A DNA stretch of 64,000 bases from assembly GCA_030248135.1 (NCBI GenBank), contig JASANC010004736.1, positions 62,001-126,000 of the forward strand. The letters run 5' to 3'. This DNA is from Theristus sp. LFF4_11 (Eukaryota > Nematoda > Chromadorea > Monhysterida > Xyalidae). The translations under genes and the position numbers were made by a program. The notes beneath the pieces were generated by a model, which searched no databases, was not told the DNA's origin, and saw nothing but the letters and a program-made list of their open reading frames with translations. Below are positions 1-12,548 of the stretch, piece by piece. Numbering within the stretch: the first letter of the stretch is position 1; each line of letters begins with the position of its first letter.

Positions 1-330
1 AACACCTATGGCAAAACAAAATAAGCATTGGAAACAAAACAAAACAAACACACAAACTAAAACAAATCAAACAATTTTAAAACAAAATAAAACAAAAACA
101 ACACCAACCCAAATGGTAAAACAAACAAACACACAAGATAAAAACAAACACGGCACAAAAGACAACTCCGAGAAAAAGAACGAAGGCGAAAGAACAGAAA
201 TGGTAAAATAAAACAAATGAAAAAAACAAAACCAAACGGACTTCACACACATGGCAAGAAAACAAAACAACGACCGAATGAAAGCAGCAAAGCAAAACAA
301 ACACAAAAAAGTAGAGTGAAACAAATGCAA
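1..330. repeat. AAAC/CA-rich low-complexity tract
   Basis: The + strand is almost entirely A and C with scattered G and very little T for about 330 bases, built from loose AAAC, AACA and CACA units. The open frames across it are composition artefacts. It reads as an imperfect, decayed simple repeat. Confidence 0.6.
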
Positions 331-352
331 ACACGAAATGGGACGGGACATG

Positions 353-640
353 TACCAAGTTCAAGGCGCTCAGTCGATCATTGTTCTGCCTGACGTGCTG
401 TTCAAAACTGATCGACGGTGAAGCTTCTGCAATTGCAGGAGACCCGACGGAATTGTGGTTCTTTTTGTTGTCAACGCAGTTTTCAGTTGTCGACGTCCCC
501 AGTTTTGACGAACTGCTTTCCGTTGTATCGTTGCTCATGTTTGTATTTCCAATTGTTTTCAACAATGCAAGATTTTTATTTTCATTTTGTTGTTTTTCTG
601 GAATCGTCTCGGTTGCATCACGTTATGTTATCAGCACGTT
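353..640 (-). CDS. Possible internal exon, Ser/Asn-rich (weak)
   Basis: One minus-strand frame stays open and reads as a Ser/Thr/Asn/Glu-rich stretch ending SFEQHVRQNNDRLSALNL, directly followed by a possible GT donor (GTACATGT). A weak AG acceptor (GATTCCAG) lies near 600. The composition resembles disordered protein rather than random AT-rich DNA. No partner exon was found, the splice sites are poor, and the opposite strand is also open here. I do not recognise a family. Treat as an unconfirmed exon. Confidence 0.2.
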
Positions 641-734
641 TTTCGATCGCACATGTTCATTCAGCACGCATTTGAGTGTGACGTCATTTTTGGACAAATA
701 TGTTTCAGAGTTTTCATCGGCATTGATAATATAA

Positions 735-3700
735 TTTCGTCTGGAGCCGTTCGTTTTCTGAAGAGGCCGAATATTCTAATAAATGTCACAATTTTGTATT
801 TCAAACAGTGAGGTGAAATACAATTGTTGAATCCAAACCACTAAAAAATTTAAAACAAAAAAGCGCGCGGAGAAATCAACTTGCAGCAGCACCTTTTCAC
901 CAACAGGCAAAGGTGTAAACGAGCAAAGCGACTGCATTTAAATCACAGGTAATTTTCCAAAAAGGTTCAAAATCTCAGCACATCAGCGCAATAAAATAAA
1001 TTCAACCTGATAGAAGTAGGTGGTATGCGGTTAAACATTTGGTGCACAAAGCTTCGTGCCGCCGTTTATCAAAAAGGTTGCACTTTGTCTCTTGTTTGTC
1101 GTCTGATGTGTGCGACAAAAAAACGTGTTGCAAGCATAATAATCTGTAATGTGCGAACGCACACAGAAAACTTGAAATAAAAATTGCAAATCAAATTTCT
1201 CCATGTTGTGTTATCTGGCTATACTACTGAAAGCATTTTAACTGTTTTTTAATGCTAAGACTTAGAAAGGAATTTTACCAACGATTCGCCTCTTTTGCTG
1301 TGCAGTGTTGAGACACTTGCTTTTAAATTGACAACGAAATCTTGTCATAGATGTAGGGCATCTTTTGTATTCCGTAATTTCGGATGTATTCAAGGCTTAA
1401 CATAGGCATAATTTCTCCCGTATGGCTTAGTTGAGGGTACGTACGTTCTGCTGTATTTATGGTTTGGTTAGGCGTAATTCTTGCTGTATTTTGTGTGTCT
1501 TAGCTAAATCATCCTATTTTTTCTGCTACGGTTTTACCGATTACATTCAAACTCAGTAAGTAAATAAGCAAGCCAATTACCAAAAACAGCAGAACCCAGA
1601 CAGTGGTGGCATGATTTGAAAGAAAACTATTAAAAAACTAAAAACAAAAAACACGAAACCAGAACCAGATAAAAAAGAAAAATGGTCTGAAAACTGAAAC
1701 AACTTGTAATGCGGGAAAACGGTATGAAAATTTTCTGATAAACCCCAAGCACTCCGTTTTTGGGGTGTAAAAGTTGAGACACGGAATGAAAAAAAATTAC
1801 TGATAACATTTTCTGCGCTGCATCATTTTTGTAAGCGCACAAAACGCCAACTGTGTTTTGTTAGTCTCTTGTTGGAGACACGAGCCACACTTTTTTTATC
1901 AGCAACACTTTTTCCAGTGGAAAAGTTGCATGTTTGATGCTTTTTGGACTAAAAGGTTGAAAACATTTTTTAAAGATTCGGTTGAACACGCAGCACAGGT
2001 TCAGCTGCTTAACTGCGCATCTGTGCATCATTTTATTTACAATTGCACACTTTTGAACAACTTGCGTAGGCCCGATGAAAAAAATCCAGAAAGATACACA
2101 AACCAAAAAATCTCAGTACTCGCATGTTTTTTCCCACCAGAATAAAGTGTTCCCCGTGAAAAAACCGCGCAACATAGCATAATATGTACGAAAACGGAAT
2201 TCAGTTTTTGAAATTTGTCAGTCATACAATGTGCAATTTTGTCTATGAGCATGGCGTAAGACCATGGCATACAAATGATTACATGGCTCTTTTCGAATTA
2301 CTGTGGCGTAAAAAACAAATGGCCCCATTGCAGCTGACATCAAATGACCGGTTGACCACCAGGGTTTTTTTCAGCACCAAACTTTTAACTGATCATGTTG
2401 TCTCAATGAACAGATTCTAAAACTGCGCTTTTTAGTCAAAAAGGGGACTTTTTGTTCATGTGTTTGAACGAACCCCAAAGCCGAACCACAAAGCCTGCAT
2501 GCAACCGTCGACAGAATGTTTTCTTGAAAATTGCGAAAACTCATTTCTAATTCTGATATGCGCTGAAAACGTTATTCTTAAGCAATGAAAAAGTATTGCA
2601 GACACTCAACAAAACACGCTGGGTGGCAAAAATGCTGGCATTAAAAATATCTCGAAATTACTATCAGAATCAAACAGAATCCAGAGTAACAGCAGAACAA
2701 AAAACACGTATGAGTCGCTCTTATGTAAACATGCCGAAAATCAAAAACAGTTGTATGTGTGTGCGCGTGCTGTTGGCTGAAAATGCGCGTTTTTGAACTG
2801 AAAAATGCACCACACACTCATCACACACGCGTAAAAACATCAAAAATCAAATAAAAAATTATGGCAAAATGCTATTCGTCGCTTAGCACGAAAGTCTGGC
2901 GGCAAAAAAATATTGCTAAATCTGCACATATGATATTTCACTTTGAAATACATTCTGGAAGGTGTCAGTGCTTTTTAGCAACTGTATCATAATGTTTGAA
3001 CGCCCCACTACTGTGACTTGTGGTCAATCACAAAAAAATCCATGGCGTTTATTTTAAATGGGGCACACTGAAAGCACATTGAGTAGAAGAATAATAGCAA
3101 ATCAATCAACTCAACTGAATCAAACCAGCCGAGAGCCTCTGCAGCGAATCAGCTGACTGCGTGGAAAAGGTAGAAAACGCGAAGAAGTAAGAACACATAA
3201 ACACAAGACAAGCGCACCGAATCTATCATATGTAATCATGATTCAAAAAAATCGGGTTCCAACATCAACAAAAAAAACAAAAACCTAAAAACATTAAAGA
3301 GAAATGTATAATTTTTCAACATCGACAGTTTGCAGCGCCGCGTGGCGCTTGCAAAAAAACGTGTGTCAAAGAGACACTTGTGTATTTTTTCAGGCTTGTT
3401 CATGTGCAACACAGCGCCGGTATTACCGAAGCTAACACCACAACGTGTTGAGTTGAACGCTATTTATTTTTTAAAGTTTTTAAGCCTTGGTGAAGCGCAT
3501 CTAAAAAGGTTTAGCAAAAACTAAAACATATATTAATAAACAGTGAAGGAGTGGCGCTCGAACTTGTGATGCTTTTTGGCCCCTTCTTAACTACATAGGT
3601 ACGTCCTGAGCGCAAAAACAGCGTCAATATTCAATTCAAACATACGCAAACTATCATTTTTTATTCACGGCTTTCAAGCGACAAAACTGGGCGGAGCTGA

Positions 3701-6700
3701 CAAGAGTGTCGGATACAAACCACAAGAATACCAAAACTTATGTTGCTACATAGCTTACATGGTAGCTGTTTTCAGTTACAGCCGTAGAGCGAGACAGATG
3801 AACAAAAAACCATACACCACTCGTCATGAAAGAAAATCTAAACGTAAAATGTTCTAATACATACATGTAGGTATACGCATGTGTTTATATGCACAGCAAT
3901 GAAGAACACAGGAAAATTGTCAGGTGATAAAGTATGTTTATTAGAATCTATCATACAAATTATGACGTCATTTTGAGCACATGCATGTCACTTATCATGT
4001 GACCGGCCTCTTTGCTTGCTTGCAGAATTTATAGATGGCAGATATCTATAAAATGCAAATCTCAAACACTGATTGATCAGTGCTTGTTTCGCTACAACCA
4101 ATCAGTGTACAATATTCAAAAATGTATCCGACCAGCTGTGTGTTCATAGGTTGCAGGCAATCCATTCTTTATTTTACTATATCATAACATTTGTCCTGAT
4201 TTTTTTCTCATAATAAAAATGCACGAAAAAAGCAGACAAACTGGCATAACGTGCAGAAAAGAATAAAAAAAGATCACGAAAATAGTGTTTCCAACAGTGG
4301 TTTCATTCGGAAAGTTTCACAAGAATAAAATATCAGATCCAACTGGAAAGGGACAAACGACGGATTCGATTAGTATTGCATTGCCCAAAAAATAGAAGAA
4401 TTCTACAAAAAAGTATTCTCTAGAAATTGCGGCTGGTTTCTATCAACCTATTCTTGTTCTGCAGTTTTCCGTGCAGTTATTTTCGGGCGCTAAAATTACG
4501 CCCAAGTCAAAAAGGAATCGCTGCGGCAACAAAAAGAGCAAGTTCAAAAATGCAGTTAGCCGAAATTCGCCGATGTGAAAACGAAAGCAAAATTTTTGCC
4601 CAGCTTATTATATGCGCTCGTATGAAATAATCGTTAGATGGAACACATGTTTCTGTTTATCGAAAAAAATAATCCGGCCATTCGCGCCCACGAAATAATG
4701 CTCACGTAAACGTTTAGCTGTTCAGCTCCCACGCACCTTTTGTCAGTGAACGAATATCGAAAATCAAAACAGACGGCTGATTGGGTGAAAACAAGTGACC
4801 ATGAAGTGAAGACCAACGATTTTTAGACATAGTTGTCATATCTCAAAAAAGTTGCTGGCACATGGCCGCTGAACACAGCTTCGCAAAACATCTGCAAGGT
4901 GGCTGAAAGACAAAACGAAAACGGGCCCATTATTGAAGCTATCAACACACCAAAAGCCGTTTTGCAGCGTGCACGTGCAAGAAAAACTTTATTTCTCGGC
5001 CAAAAAGGCGCAAAAACGCCGTTAAAATAAAACCGCGCGCCAAAAACGCCAAAAGTCAAAGACGACGAGACCACACTTTTATTTACTGTTGTTTGGAGTT
5101 TTCAACCGAAAAAGGAAAAAAGCGGCTATACGCTAATAAACCAGCGCGGCGGATGCCACTTTTCTTATACCTAACGTGCTGTCAAACGTCCAGAAATTGA
5201 GCGCTCACAGTATTCAGTCTCGACACGATCTTGCATTAGGGATCGATCAACAGTGATGAGAACTGAATGAACATCAGCAATTTTGAACGACGTTGTTGCA
5301 ATACAATCTTGACAATCAGGGACACGTCTACCGTAAGATCGTGTCAAGATCCAGTATGTATGGTAAGATACCGTAGTGCCAACGGGTCCACTATATTTTC
5401 GATGTATGCGGTTTTCTGTTCGAACTAATGACATTATTGCGAATACACGTTGGCTCCAAACTTGTTCGTTGTGTTTTTGGCTACTTTTTTCCTGAAAAGT
5501 GCCACGGTGGGAAACACAAAGCTGTCAACATTGTTTCTTTGAGTGTTTGTCATGTTTTACTATGAATAAGCACAACAGTGTTTTTTCAGGTAAAACACCG
5601 TTCAGTTATTGACTTGAGACAACGAACTTCCAGTTCCAGAGACCTTTTTCAAATTCAAATCCATTGAACGAAAACATCGCATTATATAGGCAAATGGAGT
5701 AGGAGCATTCAGGCTTAGAACCATACATTGGCAGCTAACCACAAACATTTGACAAGTCGATACGATACACATTGAACTTGAACAAATGACACACACACAC
5801 TCACAACATGTCCGCTTTATGAAAACAACAGTCTGGTGTTAAAGTCGTGCGCGGTTCAAAATGAGCGCAAAATGGCACGTTACAACAAGAACGCACACGC
5901 ACGCTCACTTCTGGATTAAAATCTTGAGTGCATCGAAACTTTTTCTTGTGTAGCAGTGGCCCGTTTTTGCTTTGTATAGATATATTTATTAATATATTCT
6001 TTGTATCGGTGAGGTTTCCTTGGTGACACGCGCTCGTGAAGTTCAACGTGCCACACGCACCAACAACGTATGCATGTACGTGTGTGTGTGCCCCGGAATG
6101 TTCGCGTGCCTTTTTTTGATTTCATGTGACATGCACACGCGACAATTTGTGATTTGTGCAAAGTGAACAATAATGCACATGCTCTGATTAATTGGGTATA
6201 AGTCGGCACATACAATAGTTCCTGGAACTTTTTTAAGTTTCTGGAACTTTTTACGTTTCCCATCAATTTTTCTCCGGTGGAAAATGTATGCACCGACTGT
6301 TTAACTGACTACAATCGTACAACTTTACGAATTTTACAAAATTCTGCTGTTTTTCGTTAGGTGTGGCGAAGAGACGGCAACAAAAAAAATGAATTACAGA
6401 AGATTTTCAGGTAAAAAAATGACGTTCGGTGGTACAATAACTGATGGGGCCACGTTATTTAACGTTGTGTTCCTAATCTCAACAATTAAGAAGGTATTCG
6501 CTCTCCGCTGTTTTCTCGGTGCATTATTTTAAAGTTTTAGAAGTAAACAATACCCAATATCTATTGTCGGGTCGACGCCGGACAAATGTTTTGTTTACAC
6601 GTATTTTATTTTCAAATATATAAATTGTGTACTAGCGCAGTATCAGCTCAAGGACCATTCATAGTTTAGCACCACTCAAGTCACACAGCTAGCGCTGAAT

Positions 6701-7339
6701 GAACTGTCCTATGAATGAATCTGCACTGTGCAGTCACACAGCTGCTGCTGGCGCTAATGATAGAAAACGCATTCATAGGATTCATGATATCATGTGCTCA
6801 TTGTGCAGCGGCTGTAAGGACAGTAGTTTATGAATGCATCCACAGTCAAACAACAACTGTTAGCGTTAGCGAGTGTCTGTGAATGCGTTTTGCAGCGTTT
6901 ACTAGCTATGCATCACTGAATACTGCAACATGAATGTCCCTTCAGAAAACTGGCCGAAAAACAATGAAAAGGCACCACCGAGAAGAGTTTGGTCACAAAG
7001 TAATCACAGGGCAATTCTCCACAACTTACAGTATGTAACTCTGTAGCACATCCAACCAGCTGATTGGTTGGTGCAAGCATTCTGTGCAAGAATTGCTGTG
7101 GAGGCGGAGTTTGGTTTGCATAGAATCCATGCATCGCGTGACCACCAACCAATCAGCTAGTTGGATATATGTTATAGAGTTTAACTTGACGCCATTTTCA
7201 AAGATTTGCACGCACTCCAAGCACTGACTTCGACCGAATACGCCAAATGTCCTGAAATAAGCAAAAAACAATCACAGAACTGTCGAAGCAACGACAACTG
7301 TAGAAGTCTGTAACTGTCTGGTAGCGCGTTAGACTCTTG
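735..7339. other. Gene-poor AT-rich region
   Basis: No exon chain is supported on either strand. The region holds many short open frames without codon structure, scattered CCAAT/ATTGG motifs, a stretch near 5,215-5,380 with inverted copies of a TCTCGACACGATC motif also seen at 9.2 and 40.1 kb, and a loosely repetitive CATTCATAGGA/CACACAGCT block at 6,650-6,910. I see nothing that identifies a promoter or RNA gene. Confidence 0.5.
7029..7188. mobile_element. Short inverted-repeat (MITE-like) element, TA family
   Basis: A degenerate copy of the fold-back family best preserved at 7,710-7,879. Both arms contain the CCAATCAGCTGATTGG-like core around an internal GGCGGAGTTTGG segment, and the outer ends resemble ACTCTGTA and its complement. 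It lies just 3' of the PHYH stop codon. Confidence 0.55.
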
Positions 7340-9920
7340 TCACTTAGACACTGAATGACAGAGAAAACTCGATGTACGCCCTACTCGATGGCGTTCTGTA
7401 CGCTTCTCTGGGTTAGCCCTGGCTAAAAACATCGCCTAAAAATCCCAACTCGATTCCACTGGACCCACGAGGCCGTTTCATTCGAAACAAACGAGAATGG
7501 GCGTTCAACCAAGAACATCGCACCCTGAAATCAAACTCAGCGTCCGGTCCCAGTTTTCGTTTCGCCAACTGGATCACTTCATTCGCCAGCGACTCCTGCG
7601 ACGTGCCGCTGATGTCGACGTACGAGCAGTGTGTGCCGTTCGCGTAGTGGCATGAAATTGCCTACATCGACAGCAACAACATGCGTGCTCTTTTTAAACA
7701 ACAACAACGTACAGTCAAACTCTAAATTATAGGGAATCAGCTGATTGGTTGGTGATCACGCGATGCATGCTTTCTGTGCAAACCAAACTCCGCCCCCGAA
7801 GCAGTATCTGTACAGAAAGCATGCATCACGCGATCGCCAACCAATCAGCTGATTCTCTATAAGTTAGAGTTCGACTGTAAATGCACGCACTTTTCTGAAT
7901 CCGTTCGTTCTGTTCGCACCAGAGCCGTGAATGAGCAACGGATGGAAGAACAACGTGTCGCCAGCATCCATCGCCACGTGCAGTCGGTGCTGCTTTTCCG
8001 GATTGTAGTCCAAGATGCCGTGGTAGAATTTGTTGACGCCGCCCTGCACAGACGCGAACAATTGTCTTTTTTTGATTTTTGTATTCGTTTGTCGATAATT
8101 TTTGGCATTTTTGTACGAATTTTATTCTAATCGGATCTTTCTAGTTTGATTGTCATTGTTGTTATCGCGAGAAGTATCATGAATGTTGAAATGTGGTGAC
8201 GGTCACGAGATGAGGCTGAAACTGATAGCAGCAGCTACGAAAAATCACGGTCTTGAGACCGAGCACTGTCTGGAACACGCAGCATTTGTTTGGTCCAAGG
8301 TTGCACCGGCGACACAACGCACGCCATTGGACACAGCCAGAAACCAACACACACACCCAGCACACAATGCGTATATGTAATATCATCCTGTATGCCTGTC
8401 TGTGTGTTTCCAGCGACTGTGCAACATTCGATCACAATTGACGTGATGAATGAAGTGCCCGTTTACAACTGTGAATTTACAACTAGCCCGTTCACCTCCC
8501 ACTGCGGGTAGCCATGCTCGAGCAGCGGTCCCTTGTGCGACCGCGGTACCACCACCAAGCAGCCGTTGCGTCTGTTCACGGGCTCCATCGCGGTCCACGC
8601 GCACACGATGCGGTCGGCGGGACGGAACGGGAAATAGTGCAGGTCCTGGTGCATCGGGTGACGCGACGACCGGGTTCCTGCGGTTAGTTGTTTCAGTCAC
8701 TAGTAACTAAGTGGTAAGTAGTAGTAAGTACTAAGTAGTAAATGGTAAATACTTTTTGCTCCAGATTTCACGTTCAAAGACTGAACACGTCAAAGTAGTC
8801 TGAAGACCGTGCACTTTGCTTCACCAAAACGACAATGCTGCATAGTTGTGTAGTTCAGTTTTCAGGCATTTTACGACATCCTTTCAATTAAACTGAACAA
8901 CGTTGCACAAAAAAGCGTCGAGAAACCGTCCACTTTCACAGTTCTATTGCAGAATTTCAACGCAAAACGCAATTCAACAACGAAACCATACCTGCGTCCG
9001 GTGGTTTATTGATGAGCATTGTGTGCATTGCCATGATGTTGCCATCGTCGCCAATCAGATCACGCACCACAGCCACAATCTGAAAGTGGTAGAAATCAAA
9101 CGAAATTCATGGCGTTGGTAGTAATTTTCGAAGTTAGTCCGTATTTTTCTGACTAAAAAACAATATTGCTCATAGTCAAATGTCAAAACTGTTAGCCCAC
9201 GGCCACGGAGTACAGTATTCGGTCTCGAAACGATATATCGTCTTCGATCAGCTTCGTGATCGTGTCACTCGTCAGAGAGAATGCTTGGAAAGTAAGGGTG
9301 AATTGAGCGAACACCAACGGCTGTTATCAGGCAAGATCGTATCGAGACCAAATACGGTACGTACCGTACTCCGTAGGCGCACAGTACTTGACTTTCTCAC
9401 CTGCGGCGCTTTGCAGTACTGAAAGAGCACCGGATCTTCGACAAAGTCCTGCACTTTGTTGACAGATTGTTGACCGAACTCCTTGCTCAACAGCGACACA
9501 TCTTTCATCACCGTCATTGTGCCGGGCAGCGTTTCCTTTCGTTGGCAGAGTTCTTGGAATCGGTTTCTAAAGAAAAAAAAAACGTCAAGTGTTGTTGCTC
9601 ACATTTGTATTTGCTTCTTGTCTGCTATTCACTTTCGGATTGGTTGCTGTCTTGTCTGCGATTGATTCACTTGCAAATTGGTTGCATACACATACAAAGC
9701 TTCGGGCACGACATCAGTGATGTACGGCAGCCAATCAACGAATGACAAACTGCAATGAGTTTCTTTCCATACTACTGTGCCAGCCACCACACCTGTATTT
9801 GTCCAAATCCGCCTGTGGAACGACATTCTTAACGAGCAGATAACCATTGTCGTTATACGATTCAACCTGCGACGGACTCAGCACTGAAAGACGCCGATTG
9901 GCTCTGGAATTTTCGGCCAT
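7340..9920 (-). CDS. PHYH: Phytanoyl-CoA dioxygenase (phytanoyl-CoA 2-hydroxylase)
   Basis: Seven exons: 9920-9793, 9566-9401, 9079-8992, 8677-8496, 8043-7891, 7661-7524, 7435-7340, giving 316 residues (human about 338 with its leader). PHYH is an Fe(II)/2-oxoglutarate oxygenase that 2-hydroxylates phytanoyl-CoA in peroxisomal alpha-oxidation. Visible family signatures are [29 protein letters not shown], the iron ligands H-x-D in [12 protein letters not shown], the distal His in [11 protein letters not shown], and the 2-oxoglutarate Arg in GFRKAISCHYA. All introns are GT-AG with consistent phase. The start is the first ATG of exon 1. The N-terminus has RLSVLSPSQ, which resembles a type 2 peroxisomal signal but with the spacing one residue off; the C-terminus has no SKL-like tripeptide. 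Intron 5 carries a MITE and intron 2 a second inverted-repeat element. The last exon is the least conserved and least certain part. Confidence 0.95.
7710..7879. mobile_element. TA-flanked MITE (Tc1/mariner-like ends)
   Basis: A near-perfect fold-back of about 170 bases inside PHYH intron 5. It begins TA-CAGTCAAACTCTAAATTA and ends with the complement, GAGTTCGACTG-TA. Each arm contains AATCAGCTGATTGGTTGG followed by GATCACGCGATGCATGC, around an unpaired centre. The flanking TA on both sides fits the TA target duplication of Tc1/mariner elements. No coding capacity. Best-preserved of at least four copies in the window. Confidence 0.8.
9205..9374. mobile_element. Inverted-repeat element in PHYH intron 2
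   Basis: The ends read ACGGAGTACAGTATTCGG at the left and the complement of ACGGAGTACGGTACGTACCG at the right. TCTCGAAACGAT and its inverted partner ATCGTATCGAGA lie just inside. The same TCTCGA(C/A)ACGAT motif recurs near 5,220 and 40,085, suggesting a low-copy family. No clear target duplication. Confidence 0.5.
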
Positions 9921-10121
9921 TTTGCTTAACTTTCCTGAAATTTTGTTTTTCGGTTTCAAACACGTAAAACATTCGATGGAAAACTCAAAAGCTAAAAAAC
10001 TGCATGCTGATCGGCTGCAGAGCGCGTCCAAAGTCCTAGTGCGCAGGCCGTGCACTTTCTCAACAAACAAACACACTGGCACTACGCGCGCCGCTACCCG
10101 GAACCCGTTTGCTTGTGATCT

Positions 10122-10362
10122 TTTATTTATTTATTTATTTTAATTATACGCGCGCCGGTTCCGGAAACCCGAAGGTACCAAACTCCGGCGGAGACGGGCA
10201 ATTACTGCCCCGAGCCCAATATTACCCTCGGCTCAGGAGGGAATAGACCATCAGATGTTTGTTGGTCACTCTAATTTTCCACGAGTATGTCTTGTTCACA
10301 GCGAGGTTCGAACCGGGTACCTACAGAACTGTAGGCCGAAGTTCTACCGCTACGCCATGGAC
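10122..10362 (-). mobile_element. tRNA-derived SINE with 7-bp target duplication
   Basis: On the minus strand the 5' part carries a pol III A box (TGGCGTAGCGGTAGAACTTC) and a B box (GGTTCGAACC) at tRNA spacing. A tRNA-unrelated body follows, ending in an (AAAT)n tail. AGATCAC flanks both sides (10363-10369 and 10115-10121 on the + strand as GTGATCT). The anticodon arm is distorted, so this is a SINE and not a functional tRNA gene. Confidence 0.75.
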
Positions 10363-11440
10363 GTGATCTCATAAAAAAAACTGATACACATGCAACGGAC
10401 ATTGCAAGATCTTCATATAAGGTTCAGTGTTTTTTACCAATCAGAAATATGCGGCCAACAAGGAGAAAAAGACCGCAAGCAAAACTGCAGCCATGATTTC
10501 TAGTTCCGTTGTTTTTTTGCGAAACAACAGTAAACGTGAACTTTCGCGCATGACAGTTTCTCGTCTTATCAGTTTATGTTACTAACAAGTAAGTTCGAGA
10601 ACGTGGTACAATCAACTGACCACTGTTTGGGCAAAATTGTGCACGTTTTTCACATTGATAACCAACGCATCACAAACATTCACTTTCTGTTCAGATTTAT
10701 TCTCTGCGGCTTCAGCACGCGTGTCATCAAACAAACAATTTACAAGAAACAACTGCAAAATTCAGAAAAAATATCATCGAAAACAATAAAAATCTCAAAA
10801 ACACAGCAATAAATTTAAAAAGAACCATGAGGCAGATTAACAGAATCTGTAACTCAGAGAAGAGAGAAAAATGAAAAAAATGGCGGACTGAAAATGTCGA
10901 ATGTTTTTAATGTCGAACATAACTTTGCTTGCAGCCATCCAAAACGTGGCAATATTTGTGTTTTAGTTTCAGAAGCTAAGAATAAGAATACAATCTTCTA
11001 GCAAACTATAATAGACACAAAGTCCAGTACACCGAACCAAACATCAAGATGTTGACCGAAAATTTAAAACAACAAAAATTTGCCACCTTCATGCCACTCA
11101 AAAGTCAACATCAAACAAAACCTCAGGGGCATCAAATCAAAACGTGGTAGGCTACCTCGAGAAGTCAAGAGGTAATGAATAACAAATGAAGCCCAACAAA
11201 AGAACTACGGTAAGTAAAATTAGTGCCGTGATAACTGAAAAAACCAAAGACAAGACGTGGTGAAGGCAAAACAAAAGGTCTTCACTGTTGGGGGGAGGGG
11301 GCATGCGGCGCCTTGGTAGTCAAGAATTCGGCACGGCCCGGCCTTACAAGACACAACCAGCCCACCACGAAGCGATACATTCAAGCAGCACCAGCCATCG
11401 TCGGCCACCAACTTCTTTTTGGCAAAACTAACCCAATAAA
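10363..11440. other. Intergenic, no gene seen
   Basis: Between the two tRNA-derived units there is only AT-rich sequence with short open frames. A GC-rich patch near 11,285-11,350 is not open in any long frame. Confidence 0.4.
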
Positions 11441-11640
11441 CCAAAAATCCCTGGGTCAAACCTACGATTTTGGGTCACTGATACACTTTTTCGGGGGAAT
11501 CCGCTGAAAGCGCTTGCCTCACTTTAAACGTTATCACTGAGTGTGTCGCAAGCTAGTTTCGAACTCGGGCTTATCGACAGGCGAACTGAAGTGCTAGCCA
11601 TTGCGCCACAAAGTCGATTGGCCGCAACTGGACGTGATGT
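11440..11640 (-). mobile_element. Second tRNA-derived (SINE-like) unit
   Basis: On the minus strand an A-box-like TGGCGCAATGGCTAGCAC and a B-box-like GAGTTCGAAAC lie about 33 bases apart, as in a tRNA, then a GC-rich body follows. The tail and ends are not clear. It is a different subfamily from the 10.1-kb SINE: the B box and body differ. Confidence 0.5.
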
Positions 11641-12027
11641 GCAAGAGTAAAAAATGGCAATACAAAAATGAAACCGAACAACACAGCTTACAGTTTTAAA
11701 ACGTTGAAACACACAAAATTATGCAGAAGCAAATAATTAATTACATACAGCAAGCTGATTGGGTGCAGCCATCGCAAACTGTATCCAACTCAAATGCAAC
11801 CAAACCACTGTAACAATTGCATTACAAAAATGGCTCAACTGAATCAAGGAGGGGTAATTTCAAAATTCTCTGAAAGAAAACCCAAACATACAAATGCGAA
11901 ATTGCACAGCAGTGGATCACATCACATGACTATGAATAAAACAGAAATGAAAAGCAAAAACTATAAATATCAACACAGTCGAACCGGGATGAAACGATTT
12001 TCAACCGGAAATTGAAGGCTTCTTGAT

Positions 12028-12548
12028 GGCTCGTAGAATTTCGGCCCGCTCATTCCGGCCCGAAGAGTTCCGGCCCGAAGAATTCCGGCCCGGAGAATTC
12101 CGGCCTGGAGAATTTTCGCCAGCAAGAACAATATTAAACCACACGAAGTGATTTTTGGTAAATAAATTCTTAAGTGATTTTTTATTTTTGTTTAGAACTT
12201 GCTTGCAGTGACTTGTTGTAGGTTCCTAATCCTAGGCTAAGCCTTTTTGATAAGGTAAAAGGGTCACAAATCCTGTTCATGATAAAAATTTTTAAAAATT
12301 TAGTTGTAGTTTCTTTTTTCCAAAAGGTTTCACTTTCCAAAAAAGCAAACAGGACGAACATCATTGAAAATACACTGTAATATGTGAACATCGATATTTT
12401 TATTTTATTATTTCATTACCAAAATCACTTCGTGTGGTTTAATATTGTTCATGCTGGCGAAAATTCTCCGGGCCGGAATTCTTCGGGCCGGAATGAGCGG
12501 GCCGGAATTCTTCAGGCCGGAATTAGCGGGCCGGAATTGTACCCCCCC
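12028..12548. mobile_element. Fold-back DNA transposon with tandem-repeat arms, 9-bp target duplication
   Basis: Two inverted arms of about 120 bases are built from tandem copies of a GGCCCGAAGAATTCC-type unit, followed by a matched stretch ending in the AAACCACACGAAGTGATTTT region. They enclose about 270 AT-rich bases. CTTCTTGAT occurs directly on both sides (12019-12027 and 12549-12557). Long tandem-repeat inverted arms plus a 9-bp duplication fit a Mutator-type fold-back element. A second, half-length copy is at 58.2 kb. Confidence 0.75.

Noticed and set aside
10290..10362. Functional tRNA gene on the minus strand.
   Set aside because: The anticodon arm is too short and the acceptor ends do not pair; the SINE tail and flanking duplication explain it.
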